From: Hymenobacter sublimis | GTDB taxonomy: Bacteria > Bacteroidota > Bacteroidia > Cytophagales > Hymenobacteraceae | NCBI RefSeq assembly: GCF_023101345.1 | Contig: NZ_CP095848.1 | Coordinates: 1,983,501-2,047,500 of the forward strand | DNA: 64,000 bases | Reading direction: 5' to 3' | Shown here: positions 34,665 through 44,857 of the stretch, in pieces | Numbering within the stretch: the stretch's first letter is position 1 | Layout: the number at the start of each line of letters is the position of its first letter | Translations under genes and position numbers: made by a program | The notes under the pieces: generated by a model | The model's input: the letters and a program-made list of their open reading frames with translations, nothing else | Databases searched by the model: none | Told to the model about the DNA's origin: nothing

Positions 34665-37250
34665 TTAATTAGCGCTGATTGAATCCGGGGAAGTAAGATC
34701 CGTTAGGTCTGCATCCGGGGCGCCGGGAGAAGTTCCGGCGCCATCCGGGCTGTCATTCACTACCACCCCATCCAGCTGCTCGGCTTCCGGGTCAACTTCT
34801 TTTTCTTCCGAGGCAACTTTAGCCACCGAGGAAATTTCGTCGCCCTGGCTGATTTTCAGCAGCCGCACGCCCTGCGTGGCCCGTCCGATGCTGCGCAAGT
34901 CGCTCATGCGCAGGCGAATGGTGATACCAGACTTGTTGATGATCATCAGGTCATCGGCGTCGCTGACGGCTTTGATGGTCACCAGCTGGCCAGTTTTATC
35001 CGTCAGCTTCATGGCCCGCACGCCTTTACCACCACGGTTCGTGATGCGGTATTCCTCCAACGGGCTGCGCTTACCGTAGCCATTGTCTGATACTACCAGC
35101 AGCTCATCCTGGCTGTCTTTGTCAATGCACACCATGCCCACGACCCGGTCGTCACCTTCTTCCGCTAGCGTGATACCGCGCACCCCGGCGGCCGTACGGC
35201 CCATGGAGCGCACTTTCTCCTCGGGGAAACGAACAGCCCGGCCGGAACGGGACGCCAGCACTACCTCCGAGTTACCGTTGAGCAGCTGTACGTCCAGCAG
35301 CCGGTCGCCCTCGTTGATGGTAATGGCGTTGATACCCGCGGCCCGGGGGCGCGAATACGCTTCCAGCGGCGTTTTCTTCACCGTGCCCTGCTCGGTGCAG
35401 AACATCAGGAAGGTGTTGTCGAGGTAGTCCGGGTCGCGCAGGCCGCGTACGTTCAGTACGGAGCGCACGTTGTCTTCCCGGGGAATCTCAATCAGGTTCT
35501 GGATAGGCCGGCCCTTGGTGTTCTTCCCTCCTTCCGGCACTTCGTACACTTTCAGCCAGAACACGCGGCCAGCCTCGGTAAAGAACAGCAGGTACTCGTG
35601 GGTAGTGGCCACGAACAGGTGCTCCGTGAAGTCATCCTGCTTGGAGGCCGCCCCGCGGGCGCCAACGCCGCCCCGGGCCTGGGTCCGGTACTCGTCCAGG
35701 GCCGTGCGCTTGATGTAGCCTTCGCGGGAGATGGTAATAACCATGCTCTCGTCGGCAATCATGTCTTCCATCGAGAAGTCGCCGCCGGCGTACTCAATGG
35801 CCGTGCGGCGGGCATCGCCGTAGCGCTCCTTGATGTCGGCCAGCTCCTGCCGGATGATGTCGCGCTGCATCTCATCGGAGGCCAGCACGGCTTTCAGATG
35901 GTCGATAAGCGTCATCAGCTCATTGTACTCCGCCACGATCTTGTCGCGCTCCAGGCCCGTGAGGCGCTGCAGACGCATATCCAGAATGGCGCGGGCCTGC
36001 ACCTCACTCAGCGAAAACCGCTCGATGAGCTGCTGGCGAGCTACCTCGCCGTCGCGGGACGAACGAATCAGGGCAATTACCTCGTCCAGGTGGTCCAGGG
36101 CGATGAGCAAACCTTCCAGGATGTGGGCCCGCTTCTGGGCTTCGGCCAGCTCGTAGCGCGTACGCCGCACAATAACGTCGGCGCGGTGCTCTACGAAGTA
36201 GTGAATTAGGTCCTTTAGGTTTAGGGTCATGGGGCGGCCTTTTACCAAGGCCACGTTGTTGACGCCGAAGGAAGACTGCAGCTGGGTGTACTTGAACAGG
36301 TTGTTCAGCACCACCGTCGGCATGGCGTCGCGCTTCAGGTCATAGACTACCCGCAGGCCGTCCCGGTCCGACTCGTCGCGCAGGTCGGCGATGCCCTCGA
36401 TTTTCTTTTCGTTGATGAGGGCGGCCGTTTTCTCAATCATCGAGGCCTTGTTCACCATGTAGGGAATTTCGGTCACGACAATCTGCTCCTTGCCCGTGGG
36501 CGTGGTTTCGAAGTGGGCTTTGGCCCGCATTACCACTCGGCCCCGGCCAGTTTCAAACGCCTGCTTAACTCCTTCGTAGCCGTAGATGATGCCGCCCGTC
36601 GGAAAATCAGGAGCCGTTACGTGCTCCATCAGCTCGGCAATGGTAATGTCGGGGTTGTTGAGGTAGGCGGAAATACCATCCACTACCTCCGTCAGGTTAT
36701 GCGGGGCCATGTTCGTGGCCATGCCCACGGCAATGCCGGTGGTACCGTTCACGAGCAGGTTCGGAAACTTAGCGGGCATCACCGACGGCTCCTCCAGGGA
36801 GTCGTCGAAGTTAGGCTGGAAGTCCACCGTTTCCTTGTCCAGGTCCCCCAGCATTTCGTCGGCTAGGCGCTTGAGGCGGGCCTCGGTGTAGCGCATAGCG
36901 GCCGGCGAGTCGCCGTCAATGGAGCCGAAGTTACCCTGGCCGTCGACGAGGGGGTAGCGCAGGCTCCAGTCCTGGGCCATGCGCACCATCGTGTCGTACA
37001 CGGAGGAGTCGCCGTGGGGGTGGTACTTACCGAGCACCTCCCCCACGATACGGGCGCTCTTCTTATAGGATTTGTTGTAGGATACGCCCAGCTCCGACAT
37101 GCCGTAGAGTACGCGCCGGTGCACGGGTTTGAGGCCGTCGCGCACGTCGGGCAGAGCCCGGGAGATGATAACCGACATCGAGTAGTCGATGTAGGCCCCA
37201 CGCATCTCATCTTCAATGTTTATCGGAATGATCTTTTCGCCTTCCGCCAT
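34665..37250 (-). CDS. gyrA: DNA gyrase subunit A
   Basis: Breakage-reunion subunit of gyrase, 861 residues. The catalytic Tyr121 lies in [10 protein letters not shown]. The quinolone-determining region [19 protein letters not shown] shows Ser82 and Asp86 (E. coli 83 and 87), that is, the susceptible type. The C-terminal beta-pinwheel has NRGGKG, a variant of the GyrA-box QRRGGKG, which supports gyrase rather than topoisomerase IV. A short acidic tail ends the protein. Start ATG 37250 gives the standard [12 protein letters not shown]. Confidence 0.97.
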   Translation of the reverse strand: MAEGEKIIPINIEDEMRGAYIDYSMSVIISRALPDVRDGLKPVHRRVLYGMSELGVSYNKSYKKSARIVGEVLGKYHPHGDSSVYDTMVRMAQDWSLRYPLVDGQGNFGSIDGDSPAAMRYTEARLKRLADEMLGDLDKETVDFQPNFDDSLEEPSVMPAKFPNLLVNGTTGIAVGMATNMAPHNLTEVVDGISAYLNNPDITIAELMEHVTAPDFPTGGIIYGYEGVKQAFETGRGRVVMRAKAHFETTPTGKEQIVVTEIPYMVNKASMIEKTAALINEKKIEGIADLRDESDRDGLRVVYDLKRDAMPTVVLNNLFKYTQLQSSFGVNNVALVKGRPMTLNLKDLIHYFVEHRADVIVRRTRYELAEAQKRAHILEGLLIALDHLDEVIALIRSSRDGEVARQQLIERFSLSEVQARAILDMRLQRLTGLERDKIVAEYNELMTLIDHLKAVLASDEMQRDIIRQELADIKERYGDARRTAIEYAGGDFSMEDMIADESMVITISREGYIKRTALDEYRTQARGGVGARGAASKQDDFTEHLFVATTHEYLLFFTEAGRVFWLKVYEVPEGGKNTKGRPIQNLIEIPREDNVRSVLNVRGLRDPDYLDNTFLMFCTEQGTVKKTPLEAYSRPRAAGINAITINEGDRLLDVQLLNGNSEVVLASRSGRAVRFPEEKVRSMGRTAAGVRGITLAEEGDDRVVGMVCIDKDSQDELLVVSDNGYGKRSPLEEYRITNRGGKGVRAMKLTDKTGQLVTIKAVSDADDLMIINKSGITIRLRMSDLRSIGRATQGVRLLKISQGDEISSVAKVASEEKEVDPEAEQLDGVVVNDSPDGAGTSPGAPDADLTDLTSPDSISAN

Positions 37251-37379
37251 AGGGAGAGTGTAGTCGGCCGGCGCAGGCCCCGAATTGCGGAGCTTGCCGG
37301 CCCGTGAGAGTGAACTTCTTTAAGCCTGCAAGATAGGCAAAAAACCCCGATTAACCTAGCCAGAAGCCCGATTTGCGGG

Positions 37380-37625
37380 CTATTTCAGGCTCTTACTCCG
37401 GTCGTTATTATGCTTGCCCGTTTCCTGCTTGTGCACCTTGATTTTTTCGCCAATGGCCGGGTTTTGTTTCTTGAACAAGGGCTGGCCGCGGTACTTGGTG
37501 CCGCCGTGCATATGCACCTTGCGGGTGTGGCAGGCCCCGATGGGACAGGTACGGCAGGAAACGGCGGTGAGCAGCAGAAACGCGGCCGGGAGCAGGCAGC
37601 GGCACAGGAAGGAGGCAACAGACAT
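37380..37625 (-). CDS. Small putative lipoprotein with a CPxxxCH motif
   Basis: This 81-residue product starts with a signal sequence ending in a lipobox (Thr-Ala-Val-Ser-Cys, Cys at about residue 24). The mature part carries CPIGACHTRKVHMHGG and a Lys-rich hydrophilic tail (KKQNPAIGEKIKVHKQETG). The Cys/His cluster could bind a metal, but I cannot name a family. It begins 16 bases after the HD hydrolase stop codon and is likely in the same transcript. Length and codon use support a real gene. Confidence 0.65.
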   Translation of the reverse strand: MSVASFLCRCLLPAAFLLLTAVSCRTCPIGACHTRKVHMHGGTKYRGQPLFKKQNPAIGEKIKVHKQETGKHNNDRSKSLK

Positions 37626-37641
37626 GGGGTAAAGATAGGAA

Positions 37642-38325
37642 TTACAACTGCCCCACATCCTGCCCCTCCCACTCGCGCAAAAACTGCGCTAAGAACTGCT
37701 CCAAAAACGCATGCCGCTCCTGGGCTACCTGCCGTGCGGCGGGCGTATTCAGCCGTTCCCGTAGGTGCAGCAGCTTCTCGTAGAAGTGGTTGATGGTAGG
37801 GGCCGTATTCTGCTTGTAGCTCTCGAACGTATCATGCTGCAGGGGTAGAACCGCGGGGTCGTGCAGGGGCCGGCCCTTGTGGCCCCCGTAGGCAAAGGCC
37901 CTAGCTACCCCAATGGCTCCGATGGCATCCAGGCGGTCGGCATCCTGCACCAGCTCGCCCTCCACCGTGCTCATGGGGGTAGCCACGCCGAGGCCTTTAA
38001 AGCTGATTTCGCGGATGATTTTCTCTACGGCAAGAATCACGTTTTCTGGGGCCTGTTGGCTTTCCAGCCACTGGCGCGCGGCCCGGGGCCCGGCTTCCTC
38101 ATCGCCGTCGTGAAACTTCCAGTCGGCTACGTCGTGCAACAGGGCCCCGAGCTCCGTCACGAGCGGGTCAGCCTGCGGCGTGTGCTGGGCCAGGGCCCGG
38201 GCTACCTGCCACACCCGGCGGATATGCTCCCAGTCGTGGCCAGAGCCTTCGTGCAAGAATTTCGAGCGGATAAAGTCGGCGGTACGGGCCACCAGCGGGT
38301 CGGTAGCATCGGGGGAAACAGGCAT
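37642..38325 (-). CDS. HD-domain phosphohydrolase
   Basis: The 227-residue enzyme has the HD-domain ligands His (GSGHDWEH), His-Asp (LLHDVADW), and Asp (QDADRLDAIG), the metal-binding set of metal-dependent phosphohydrolases. It belongs with the YedJ/YpgQ-type small HD enzymes; these hydrolyse nucleotides or related phosphates, but the substrate is not defined. It is first in a two-gene unit with the small lipoprotein. Confidence 0.88.
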   Translation of the reverse strand: MPVSPDATDPLVARTADFIRSKFLHEGSGHDWEHIRRVWQVARALAQHTPQADPLVTELGALLHDVADWKFHDGDEEAGPRAARQWLESQQAPENVILAVEKIIREISFKGLGVATPMSTVEGELVQDADRLDAIGAIGVARAFAYGGHKGRPLHDPAVLPLQHDTFESYKQNTAPTINHFYEKLLHLRERLNTPAARQVAQERHAFLEQFLAQFLREWEGQDVGQL

Positions 38326-38617
38326 AAACTAAACGGTAGGTACGTGAGCCAAAAGTACGGGCTCCGGGGCAAAGAGCGGTGCCCCTCTCCTACCCAAACG
38401 CGGGCGTTATGGGCAAGCCAGTGTAGGACGTTACTTCTCACCCGGGGTTGTAGCAACGGGAGGCCCGGGTTCCGGCTGGGCAGGCACAGGCACCACCCAA
38501 AAGGAAGCCCTGCTGCAGGCCAGAAAAGGGTAGGAATCCTGCCTTTTTTCACCGAACTTATTATGGGAAGCCGGCAGGGCGTCGACTTCTGATTTTCTAC
38601 GCTTCGGGCTGCTTGCT

Positions 38618-40108
38618 ATGATTTGGTTCAGAAACCTTCTGCCGCCCATCGTAGCCTGGCTGCTGCTGGCAACCGCTCCCTTCTACGCGGCCGCCACCCC
38701 CACCCAGCAATCCGTCGCAGCCGGCACTCGTGCGGCAGCCCCAAGTAGCCCGGCGGCCTTGCAAGCTACCCTGCGGGCCCTCCTGACGGGTTCCCAGTCA
38801 GAACTCAACCAGCGCTACCAGCAGCTAGGATTAGTGAACGGGCGGGCCGTACAGGCGTTTTACGCTGCCCAGCACTACCCTACCCACTGGGTGCGACCCG
38901 GGGGCTGGAACCCTGCCGCTACCCAGGCCCTGCACTTGCTCGGGCAGGCGGCGGAATTCGGCCTGGACCGTAGCCGCTACGGCTGGCCTCACCTACCTAG
39001 CTTACCCGACTCCTTACGGCGCACTACCTCCCGCACGGACCGTCAGCAGCAGCTAGCCCTGTGTGAACTGCGCCTGACCGATGCGCTATTACGCTATACC
39101 TACCACCTGCGCCACGGCGTACTGCAGCCCCACTCCCTACTACCGGTGGCCGCTCTTGACAGCCTCCTGGCCCACACTACGGCCCTGGTGCTGCAAAGGG
39201 CCCTGCAAGCTCCGGACTTTACCCGAGCCCTGCTGGCGGAGCAGCCCGCCCACCGCGGATATCAGCAGCTGCAAGCCGCCTGGAGCCGCGCCTTGCACTC
39301 CTCCGCACCAGACTCCGCGCGCCTGATGAACGATACCACGGCCGGATTCCGGCAGGTGGCTATCAACCTCGAGCGCTACCGCTGGGAAACGGCCCCGGAC
39401 TCGGCGTACGCGGAGGTAAATATTCCGGCCTACCGGTTGCAGCTGATGCATGGGGGCCGGGTTCTGCAAACTCACCGGGTGGTAGTTGGGCAGCCCGAGT
39501 GGCCCACCCCGGTGCTGAGCAGCCGCATCCTCGTGTTCGTAACAGCCCCGGAGTGGCGCGTACCCTACAGCATTGCCGTGCGCGAGTTCCTACCCGAGCT
39601 GCAACGCGACCCAGGTTACCTCTATGACCACCACTACCGCCTCTACGACGGCCGCGGCCGGCTCATTAACCCCTGGCACGTGAACTGGCGCCGGATAACG
39701 CCCGAGAAGTTTACTTATGCCATTCGCCAGCGCGCCGGGCGCACCAACGCCCTGGGCAGCGTAGTTTTCTACTTCCCGAACCAGCAGAAAGTCTTTCTAC
39801 ACGACACGCCCGCCCGCGCCGCCTTTTCCCGCCCCGCACGGGCCCTAAGTCACGGCTGCGTGCGGGTTGAGCACCCGCTTAAACTGGCCGAGTATCTGCT
39901 GCGCCGCGAAGGCCGAGCCTCTGACCTGCGGGCCATGCACACCAGCATCCGCAACCAGAGCAAGCAGCGCTTCGACCTGAACACGGGCCTGCGGGTGCAC
40001 CTACGCTACTATACCTGCGAAGCCGAGAATGGCACGCTGCGCTTTTATCCCGATATCTACCGGCACGACGCTGCGCTGGGGGCAGCTTTATTTAACCAGA
40101 GTAATTAA
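38618..40108 (+). CDS. L,D-transpeptidase (YcbB/LdtD-like)
   Basis: The 496-residue periplasmic enzyme forms 3-3 cross-links in peptidoglycan or attaches proteins to it. A signal peptide (about 1-26) is followed by a helical scaffold region, a peptidoglycan-binding-like stretch, and a C-terminal YkuD domain. The catalytic motif is ALSHGCVRVEHP, with Cys414 and the preceding His and Ser in place; the upstream HDTP motif is also present. The size and the inserted capping region resemble YcbB. It is transcribed alone. Confidence 0.9.
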   Translation: MIWFRNLLPPIVAWLLLATAPFYAAATPTQQSVAAGTRAAAPSSPAALQATLRALLTGSQSELNQRYQQLGLVNGRAVQAFYAAQHYPTHWVRPGGWNPAATQALHLLGQAAEFGLDRSRYGWPHLPSLPDSLRRTTSRTDRQQQLALCELRLTDALLRYTYHLRHGVLQPHSLLPVAALDSLLAHTTALVLQRALQAPDFTRALLAEQPAHRGYQQLQAAWSRALHSSAPDSARLMNDTTAGFRQVAINLERYRWETAPDSAYAEVNIPAYRLQLMHGGRVLQTHRVVVGQPEWPTPVLSSRILVFVTAPEWRVPYSIAVREFLPELQRDPGYLYDHHYRLYDGRGRLINPWHVNWRRITPEKFTYAIRQRAGRTNALGSVVFYFPNQQKVFLHDTPARAAFSRPARALSHGCVRVEHPLKLAEYLLRREGRASDLRAMHTSIRNQSKQRFDLNTGLRVHLRYYTCEAENGTLRFYPDIYRHDAALGAALFNQSN

Positions 40109-40348
40109 CCAGTCAGCTACCACTGGCTGGTGGGCAGAAGAGTAAATTAAATAAGACGGCTATTCTCTATTATTAAGATGACTTTTTACATCGATGATTA
40201 ATTTCACAAAGCCATTATTACGCTATTTATCAGCTTATTCACGGAGCCCAGAATAAATAGTTGGCAGTTGGTAAATCCAAGGGGGAAAGCACCGGCGTAA
40301 ATGCCGGCAAATAGTTCCATTCTCCTCCACCTCCCCCTTACCCATTTC

Positions 40349-40921
40349 ATGAAAAAGCACCTGCTTTCTTTCGCTTTCGTTGCCCTGTTGGGCGCTGCTT
40401 CGGCTACCTCCGTTTCGGCTCAGGCGAAACTCACCCCCGGCACCGTTTCGGTTGGTGGTGAGGCCATGTACCCCAACAAGAATATTGTTGAAAACGCAGT
40501 TAACTCCAAAGACCACACTACCCTAGTAGCGGCCGTTAAAGCGGCTGGTTTGGTAGAAACCCTGCAGGGCAAAGGCCCATTTACCGTGTTTGCTCCCACA
40601 AATGCCGCCTTTAATGCCCTGCCCGCCGGCACCGTGGAAACCCTGGTAAAACCCGAAAACAAGGCTACCCTCACGAAAATCCTTACTTATCACGTGGTAG
40701 CCGGCAACATGACCGCCGACAAGATCATGGCGGCCATTAAGTCGGGCAAGGGAACTGCTACCCTGAAAACCGTCAGCGGCGGTACGCTGAAGGCCATGAT
40801 GAACGGTCCGAAAAACGTAGTACTGCAAGACGAAAAAGGAAATATTTCTACTATTTCCACCTACGATGTTACCCAAAGCAATGGCGTAATTCACGTAATC
40901 GACAAAGTGTTGATGCCCTAG
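40349..40921 (+). CDS. Secreted fasciclin (FAS1) domain protein
   Basis: The 190-residue protein has a signal peptide (about 1-26, ending SAQA) and one FAS1 domain: KDHTTLVAAVKAAGLVETL, the H1 motif FTVFAPTNAAFNAL, LTYHVVAGNMTADKI, and the H2-like NGVIHVIDKVL at the end. Such proteins mediate adhesion or matrix contacts outside the cell. It appears monocistronic and is followed by a large hairpin. The ATG at 40349 begins at the signal peptide. Confidence 0.92.
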   Translation: MKKHLLSFAFVALLGAASATSVSAQAKLTPGTVSVGGEAMYPNKNIVENAVNSKDHTTLVAAVKAAGLVETLQGKGPFTVFAPTNAAFNALPAGTVETLVKPENKATLTKILTYHVVAGNMTADKIMAAIKSGKGTATLKTVSGGTLKAMMNGPKNVVLQDEKGNISTISTYDVTQSNGVIHVIDKVLMP

Positions 40922-40935
40922 TTTTTTTGCATCAT

Positions 40936-41011
40936 CAATTTCTTATAAAGAATAAATACTCACTCGGCTATTAATTTAGACGGGGGAGTATTTATTTTTT
41001 ATAAGAAATTG
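40936..41011. repeat. Large AT-rich inverted repeat after the fasciclin gene
   Basis: Arms 40936-40961 and 40986-41011 (26 bases, one mismatch) enclose a 24-base loop. The outer portion AATTTCTTATA is repeated around a TTTATT core, so it may act as a terminator but is longer than needed. Confidence 0.75.
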
Positions 41012-41104
41012 AAATACGCTTAGGTCAAAAATATTTTAGCCTCGGGCCATACTTTTTGCTGCTATTGTGGTTGTGCTCATCTACCTGTTACTTTCTCGCT
41101 GCCT

Positions 41105-41746
41105 ATGCCCCACTTCACTGCTGCCGATCTGACGGACCTGGAAAAAGTGTTCCGTCACAACTTAATTAACGCCATTACCGGCTTCAAACCCGCCAACTTG
41201 CTCGGCACCACCGACGCGCAGGGCCATACGAACCTGGCCATCATCAGTTCCGTGGTACACTTGGGGTCCAATCCGGCGCTGCTGGGCCTGGTGATGCGGC
41301 CGCCTTCCGTACCCCGGCATTCCTACGACAACATCCGCGCCACCGGCTTTTACACGCTCAATCACGTGCACACCAGCATAATTCGGGAGGCGCACGCCAC
41401 CTCCGCCACCTATGCCCGCGGCGTTTCGGAGTTTGATGCCTGCGGGCTCACGGCGCAGTACCGCGACGGATTTGCGGCTCCCTACGTGCAGGAAAGTCAT
41501 CTGCAAATCGGTCTGCAGCTACAGCAGGAAGTCCCCATTGAACTCAATGGCACGGTCCTGCTCATCGGGAGCGTAGAGCACCTGTACCTGCCTGAGGCCG
41601 CCCTTCGGCCCGATGGTTCCCTGAATTTACCCGCCGCTGACACCGTAACCCTGAGCGGTTTAGATACCTACTACACCGCTACCCCCGTGGCTCGCTACGG
41701 ATACACCCGCCCGGACCAAGCTGTTCCGGAGCTACCCCTAGAATAG
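41105..41746 (+). CDS. Flavin reductase-like FMN-binding protein
   Basis: The 213-residue protein shows the split-barrel flavin-reductase fold: FKPANLLGTTDAQGHTNLAIISSVVHLGSNP, then GLVMRPPSVPRHSYDNIRATGFYTLNHV, both characteristic. It binds FMN and may reduce free flavin using NAD(P)H or act as an oxidoreductase domain. It is transcribed alone, and no monooxygenase partner is nearby. Confidence 0.85.
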   Translation: MPHFTAADLTDLEKVFRHNLINAITGFKPANLLGTTDAQGHTNLAIISSVVHLGSNPALLGLVMRPPSVPRHSYDNIRATGFYTLNHVHTSIIREAHATSATYARGVSEFDACGLTAQYRDGFAAPYVQESHLQIGLQLQQEVPIELNGTVLLIGSVEHLYLPEAALRPDGSLNLPAADTVTLSGLDTYYTATPVARYGYTRPDQAVPELPLE

Positions 41747-41860
41747 AGCACCTGGCCAAAGCGGGCTCCTTCTCGAGTGCAACTAAAAGGGAGGAACTAC
41801 TAGTATGCGCTCGAACCGAGCCGGGGCGTTTGTTAGCCCTCAGCACGATTAGCGCTCAGC

Positions 41861-41900
41861 TCAGAGCCCAACAGCTCCTATCAGAGCCCAACAGCTCCTA
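41861..41900. repeat. 20-bp perfect tandem duplication at the maf stop codon
   Basis: The unit at 41861-41880 is repeated exactly at 41881-41900. The second copy encodes the last residues and stop of maf; the first lies just outside, so the duplication leaves the protein intact. Confidence 0.95.
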
Positions 41901-42504
41901 GCGTTACCAGTTCTTCCCAAACCCGGTGCACGGGTAGGCCCATCACGTTAAAGTAAGAACCTTCCAGCCGGGTCACCGCTACCATGCCAATCCAGTCCTG
42001 GGCACCGTAGGCTCCGGCCTTGTCCAGCGGGGAATAGTGGGCCACGTAATGCTCGATTTCAGCTAGGGTAAGCGGGCGAAAATGCACGCGGGTCTGGTCG
42101 GAAAACACTACCCGCCGGCCGTCGCCGTGCAGCAGGCACACGCCCGTGTACACCTCGTGGGCCCGGCCCTGCAGGCGCTGCAGCATCCGAACGGCTTCGG
42201 CCGCGTCAGCGGGCTTGTTCAGCACGTCATTCTCCAGGCACACAATGGTATCGGCCGTGATAAGCAACTCGTCTGGAGCCAGGTCCGGGGCGTAGGCGGC
42301 GGCCTTGTGGGCGGCTAGGTACTCGGCCACCTCGGCCCGCACCAAGTGGGCCGGAAAGCTTTCATCTACCTCCCGCAGGCGCACCTGGTACGACAGGCCC
42401 AGGTCGGTGAGTAGCTGTCGGCGGCGCGGCGAGTTGGAGGCCAGCACCAGCCGGGGCCGGCGGCTCGTAGAGGAAACCAGGGAATCAGGAGCGGAAAGCG
42501 GCAT
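41881..42504 (-). CDS. maf: Maf-family nucleoside triphosphate pyrophosphatase
   Basis: House-cleaning hydrolase of 207 residues for dTTP/UTP or modified nucleotides. The motif LVLASNSPRRRQLLTDLGL at the start, DESFPA, ADTIVCLEN and the C-terminal GAYGAQDWIGM block are visible. The ATG at 42504 overlaps the last 20 bases of the upstream DUF1015 gene, so translation is probably coupled. Its last codons are duplicated immediately downstream. Confidence 0.94.
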   Translation of the reverse strand: MPLSAPDSLVSSTSRRPRLVLASNSPRRRQLLTDLGLSYQVRLREVDESFPAHLVRAEVAEYLAAHKAAAYAPDLAPDELLITADTIVCLENDVLNKPADAAEAVRMLQRLQGRAHEVYTGVCLLHGDGRRVVFSDQTRVHFRPLTLAEIEHYVAHYSPLDKAGAYGAQDWIGMVAVTRLEGSYFNVMGLPVHRVWEELVTLGAVGL

Positions 42505-43831
42505 AGAAGGGCACGGTAGTTTCCTCGTCGCGGATGCTGCTAAACAGAAACCCGCCGATGGTTTTGGGGTAGAAAAACGTGGATTTGGGGGGCATTACCG
42601 CCCCGGAGTAGCACACCCGCTCCACTTCGGCCATGGTCACCTCGTTGGTAATCAGGGCAGCTCGGGCCTCGCCCCGATCCACGCGGGTTAAGCACTCGGA
42701 AAAGCTGCGCACGTAGGCGACTCCGGGCCAGTTGCGCTGCGCTTCCGGCCCCACAATGCCCAGGGCTTTTTCCAGCACGAAGTAGTGCAGCACCGTTAAA
42801 TCCAAGGCCTTTACCTCGGGGGTAGTATCCCAGTCGAGCAGGCAGTGCACCTCCGGCCGGAGCCGGATTTTGTAGCCCTGGCCCTCGCCCAGATACAAGC
42901 CAAAGGCCCAGGGTTTGCCCGCAATGCGTTCGGGCAGATCGTAGGCGTCCTCGAGGGGTAGCACCGTGAAGTACGGGGCCAGGCGCGCCAGCAACTCCTC
43001 GGTGCTCAGGCCGCCCGGTAGCTCCAGCAGCAGCCGGTGGGTCGGCAGAATGCGCAAGTCGTCGGCGGCCGCGTTGGTCAAATACATCAGGTGGAAGTTC
43101 CAGGCCTCCTGGCCGGTGTAGGCCGCGCCGGCCGCCGCCTGCCGCTCCCGCCGGTACGCCAGGGACCCTTCGTAGCGGTGGTGACCATCGGCTAGAATCA
43201 CCTGCCGCTCGGCCAGCACCTGCTGAAACCGCCGAATTACACCAGCATCCTGAATGACGGCCAGCACGTCGCGGGCGCCCTGGTAGTCTTCCTCCGTCTG
43301 GTAAAGCGGGTCTTCCTCCGTCTGGTAAAGCGGGTTGAGCATGGCCTCGTCCAGGTAGCGCTCCAGCTCAAACTCCTCGTCGCGGTACAGGCCGTGGGTA
43401 GCGCTGGTCTGAAACTGGGTGCAGGCCAGCAGCTCCGCCCGGTCGTTGACGGACGCGGGCAAGGTGTTTTCGTGGCGGAGCACCACGTTCTCGGCCCAGT
43501 CGGTGGCCCGGATATGGCACATGAAGCCCTTGCGGCAATATTCGCGGGCACTGCCGGCTAGGCGGAAGTACTGGTAGTACACGTAGATACCCGGCAGCTC
43601 ATCCTGCACCACTACCCCCTGCTGCTGCCACTGGCGCAGGCACTCGCGCGCGGCCGCGGCGGGCTCCTCACCCCGCGGCACCGACAAATGAATGCTATTG
43701 AGGGGGTTGCGGTACAAAGCCTCGCGCTGCTTCGGCGACACCACGTCAAACAACGGCGAAACGTACGCGTCAATCTGTTGGCTTAGCGTGGGGTTGTAAC
43801 GCCAGCCGCGCACGGGTTGAATTTCAGCCAA
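42485..43831 (-). CDS. DUF1015 family protein
   Basis: The 448-residue protein begins with the family signature AEIQPVRGWRYN and includes ADGHHRYEGSL and HRLLLELPGG blocks. The family is broadly conserved in bacteria and lacks a firm biochemical role; it often sits near serine metabolism or housekeeping genes. An 8-residue stretch (PLYQTEED) is duplicated exactly in tandem near residue 170 by a 24-bp repeat at 43286-43333. No ATG suits the start; the TTG at 43831 matches the family N-terminus, and a TTG 12 bases upstream is possible. Confidence 0.85.
   Translation of the reverse strand: MAEIQPVRGWRYNPTLSQQIDAYVSPLFDVVSPKQREALYRNPLNSIHLSVPRGEEPAAAARECLRQWQQQGVVVQDELPGIYVYYQYFRLAGSAREYCRKGFMCHIRATDWAENVVLRHENTLPASVNDRAELLACTQFQTSATHGLYRDEEFELERYLDEAMLNPLYQTEEDPLYQTEEDYQGARDVLAVIQDAGVIRRFQQVLAERQVILADGHHRYEGSLAYRRERQAAAGAAYTGQEAWNFHLMYLTNAAADDLRILPTHRLLLELPGGLSTEELLARLAPYFTVLPLEDAYDLPERIAGKPWAFGLYLGEGQGYKIRLRPEVHCLLDWDTTPEVKALDLTVLHYFVLEKALGIVGPEAQRNWPGVAYVRSFSECLTRVDRGEARAALITNEVTMAEVERVCYSGAVMPPKSTFFYPKTIGGFLFSSIRDEETTVPFYAAFRS
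43286..43333. repeat. In-frame 24-bp tandem duplication
   Basis: Bases 43286-43309 and 43310-43333 are identical and keep frame, adding eight residues to the DUF1015 protein. Confidence 0.95.
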
Positions 43832-43958
43832 TTTTCTGGGCAATGAAATAAGACGATAAGGAAAAAGAACGCCGCGGCGGGCCGCTCGCAGGAAGCCCCA
43901 GGAAATCGAGAGGCGGGTAGCCAGGGCGCCAAACGGTCTGCCCCGCTTTCCGCCTTTC

Positions 43959-44609
43959 TCAGGGCGCCAGCCGGCTCAGGCGCCACTCCAGCCCCACCCG
44001 CTCAAACACAATCCGGTCGTGCAGGCGTGAGGGCCGGCCCTGCCAGAACTCCACGCGCTGGGGCCTGAGTACGTAACCACCCCAGTGGGGCGGCCGGGGC
44101 AAAGGCTGCTCGCTGGCAAAGCGGTCCGCTACTTCCTGCTCCCGCTGTTCCAGCTCCTGCCGACTATGAATTGGCTGGCTCTGGGGCGAGGCCCAAGCGC
44201 CCACCTGGCTGGCTCGGGGCCGGCTCTGAAAGTACTCCGTCGACACTGATTCCGGCGCCTTCTCCACCCGGCCCTCTACCCGCACCTGGCGCTCCAGGCC
44301 CGGCCAGAAAAAGGTGAGCGCCGCCAGCGGCGAGGTGGCCAGCTCCTGCCCCTTGCGCGAGTCGTAGTTCGTGAAAAACAGAAAGCCTTCATCGTCGGGT
44401 AGGCCCTTGAGCAGCACCACGCGGGCCGCCGGCTGACCGGCCTCGCTAACAGTGGCCAGGGTCATGGCCGTGGGCTCCTCCAGCTGGGCGCTGATGGCCT
44501 CCTCGAGCCAGGCCCGAAACTGCCGCACGGCGTGGGGTTGCACGTCGGCTTCGGTAAGAGTCCGCTGGGAATAAGTCTGGCGCAGGGCGGCCAGTTGCTG
44601 GTCGGTCAT
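43959..44609 (-). CDS. pdxH: Pyridoxamine/pyridoxine 5'-phosphate oxidase
   Basis: FMN-dependent last step to pyridoxal phosphate. The 216 residues include [20 protein letters not shown], the [14 protein letters not shown] strand, [19 protein letters not shown], and the end [16 protein letters not shown] with the conserved Arg. Length is typical. It lies 127 bases upstream of the DUF1015 gene on the same strand and may be in one operon with it and maf. Confidence 0.95.
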   Translation of the reverse strand: MTDQQLAALRQTYSQRTLTEADVQPHAVRQFRAWLEEAISAQLEEPTAMTLATVSEAGQPAARVVLLKGLPDDEGFLFFTNYDSRKGQELATSPLAALTFFWPGLERQVRVEGRVEKAPESVSTEYFQSRPRASQVGAWASPQSQPIHSRQELEQREQEVADRFASEQPLPRPPHWGGYVLRPQRVEFWQGRPSRLHDRIVFERVGLEWRLSRLAP

Positions 44610-44857
44610 GGGGAGGTAGGATCGAATGAAAACGGAGCGGGGCGAGGGAGCATTCTTGGTCCAGCTTACGTAGAGAAGTAAAAGTCACCGGTCGAAAACA
44701 CCCCTTTCGGCCGCAAGGTAGCACAATAGCGCCGGGCCCCGGAACCTCTGCCCCCCTGCTTCGCGTACTTTCTGCGGGTGCCCCGCCGCTTCAGAACCTG
44801 CACAGGAGACTGGCCCGGGCTTTTCGGCATCACATCCTCCTTAACCATCTGCTGTCC

